Below are positions 12,643-13,093 of a DNA stretch of 13,093 nt, piece by piece. Location of the stretch: positions 1-13,093 of the forward strand of contig DQYM01000059.1 of assembly GCA_011040545.1 (NCBI GenBank), given 5' to 3'. Each line of letters begins with the position of its first letter. The first letter of the stretch is position 1. The notes below the pieces were generated by a model that saw nothing but the letters and a program-made list of their open reading frames with translations, made no database searches and was not told the origin of the DNA. The translations under genes and the position numbers were made by a program. This DNA comes from Candidatus Bathyarchaeota archaeon. GTDB taxonomy: Archaea > Thermoproteota > Bathyarchaeia > EX4484-135.

Positions 12643-13093
12643 GAGTTCCCTTACGGCCCCTAGGCTCAAGGCCCCCTGGCTCGGCAAGCCCCCTCACCGC
12701 CCTACCTATTAGCTCAAAATCCTGCTCAAGCAGCGAGCGGTAAGATGGGTTGTATAGGGCAGATGCGGGGTGTAGGGTTGGCACGAGCAGAATAGCTAGG
12801 CCAAGGACCTTTACTTCATATAGGTGCCCCCTTACATCGCTCATCTTCGTGAACCTAAGCCCAGCCTTAGAGAACATGTAGCGAGTTGAGTGGCGACCAA
12901 GCGTTGCTATTACCCTTGGCCTTATTATCTGTATCTGCCTATCTAGGAATGGCGTGCAGGCTTCTACCTCCTCTGGCCTTGGATCCCTATTACCAGGTGG
13001 CCTACACTTGAGCACGTTAGCTATGTACACCTCCTCCCTACTGAAGCCAGCTAGGGCTAGCAGCTTGTTCAAGAGCTTCCCAGCGGAGCCAAC
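12623..13093 (-). CDS. udg: Type-4 uracil-DNA glycosylase, Fe-S (5' end outside window)
   Basis: The enzyme removes uracil from DNA, important in thermophiles where cytosine deaminates quickly. The first bases in the window already encode family sequence, with no start codon needed: 'VGSAGKLLNKLLALAGFSRE', then 'VYIANVLKCRPPGNRDP', 'EACTPFL' and 'VPTLHPASALYNP'. The two cysteines seen (KCRPP and EACTPFL, residues 30 and 46 of the visible part) are two of the four [4Fe-4S] ligands; the other two and the N-terminal active-site motif 'GxAPGxxE' lie beyond the right edge. The His in 'LHPAS' is the conserved late-motif histidine. The C-terminal 20 or so residues (Gly/Arg-rich, 'EPRGRKG') extend past the usual domain end and overlap the start of the TIM-barrel gene. 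TTG 13072 lies inside the conserved domain and is not the true start. Confidence 0.95.
   Translation of the reverse strand, partial: VGSAGKLLNKLLALAGFSREEVYIANVLKCRPPGNRDPRPEEVEACTPFLDRQIQIIRPRVIATLGRHSTRYMFSKAGLRFTKMSDVRGHLYEVKVLGLAILLVPTLHPASALYNPSYRSLLEQDFELIGRAVRGLAEPGGLEPRGRKGTLEEFMV

Noticed and set aside
12643..12687. Extended start of the TIM-barrel gene at TTG 12687
   Set aside because: It would overlap the glycosylase by 65 bp and add residues before the first predicted strand; TTG 12642 is favoured, though not proven.
13070..13072. TTG 13072 as the start of the uracil-DNA glycosylase
   Set aside because: Conserved family sequence (VGSAGKLL) continues upstream to the window edge, so the gene is simply cut.
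1..13093. CRISPR arrays, insertion sequences, prophage or attachment sites
   Set aside because: No direct-repeat series, transposase or integrase motifs, or terminal inverted repeats were found; the tRNA-Gly 3' end is not duplicated in the window.

Overview
The window looks like a chromosomal stretch from a thermophilic archaeon of the TACK group (Thermoproteota and relatives). The evidence is: crenarchaeal-type TATA boxes 25-30 bp before most start codons, which implies leaderless mRNAs; GTG and TTG starts; heavy use of AGG, ATA and CTA codons; a zinc-ribbon TackOD1-like signalling protein next to a roadblock protein; an archaeal-type TGS GTPase; and an Fe-S type-4 uracil-DNA glycosylase. 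I see no phage, transposon or CRISPR sequence, so this is a dense core or near-core region. The species is not identifiable by eye.

Layout. Positions 1-1927 (minus strand) carry a two-gene signalling module: a roadblock/winged-helix protein followed by a cysteine-rich TackOD1-like protein with a nuclease-like C-terminus, cut by the window edge. Positions 2009-3798 (plus) carry etfB-etfA, the two subunits of an electron-transfer flavoprotein, with ATGA start/stop overlap. A tRNA-Gly(UCC) on the minus strand (3812-3885, CCA encoded) and a Trbp111/MetRS-type tRNA-binding protein on the plus strand (3939-4283) diverge from what looks like a single shared TATA element. From 4280 to the right edge every gene is on the minus strand. 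Reading in the direction of transcription they are: uracil-DNA glycosylase (partial), a TIM-barrel protein of unknown function, a YchF/Obg-related TGS GTPase, a GNAT acetyltransferase, a MoeB/ThiF-type adenylyltransferase, a CoA-disulfide reductase/NADH oxidase family flavoprotein, a 2[4Fe-4S] ferredoxin, a MoaD-like ubiquitin-fold protein ending in Gly-Gly, a Cys/His-rich 152-residue protein of unknown function, and a large secreted, membrane-anchored Asp-box beta-propeller protein.

How the genes fit together. MoeB-like, NADH:disulfide reductase, ferredoxin and MoaD-like genes in one block are the accessory set that accompanies tungsten aldehyde oxidoreductases in some organisms, but no such catalytic gene is present here. 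They may also form a sulfur-transfer or protein-modification unit. The MoeB-like protein lacks a cysteine at the position used for thioester or persulfide chemistry, which suggests adenylation only.

Regulatory structure. Seven of the minus-strand genes from 11.8 kb down to 4.3 kb have their own TATA box at a start-appropriate distance, so the block is a string of single promoters rather than one operon. Two of those TATA boxes contain the stop codon of the preceding gene. Genes inside true operons (etfA, the TackOD1 gene) have Shine-Dalgarno-like sites instead. The most unusual local structure is a perfect 8-bp hairpin lying between the Shine-Dalgarno sequence and the start codon of the TackOD1 gene.
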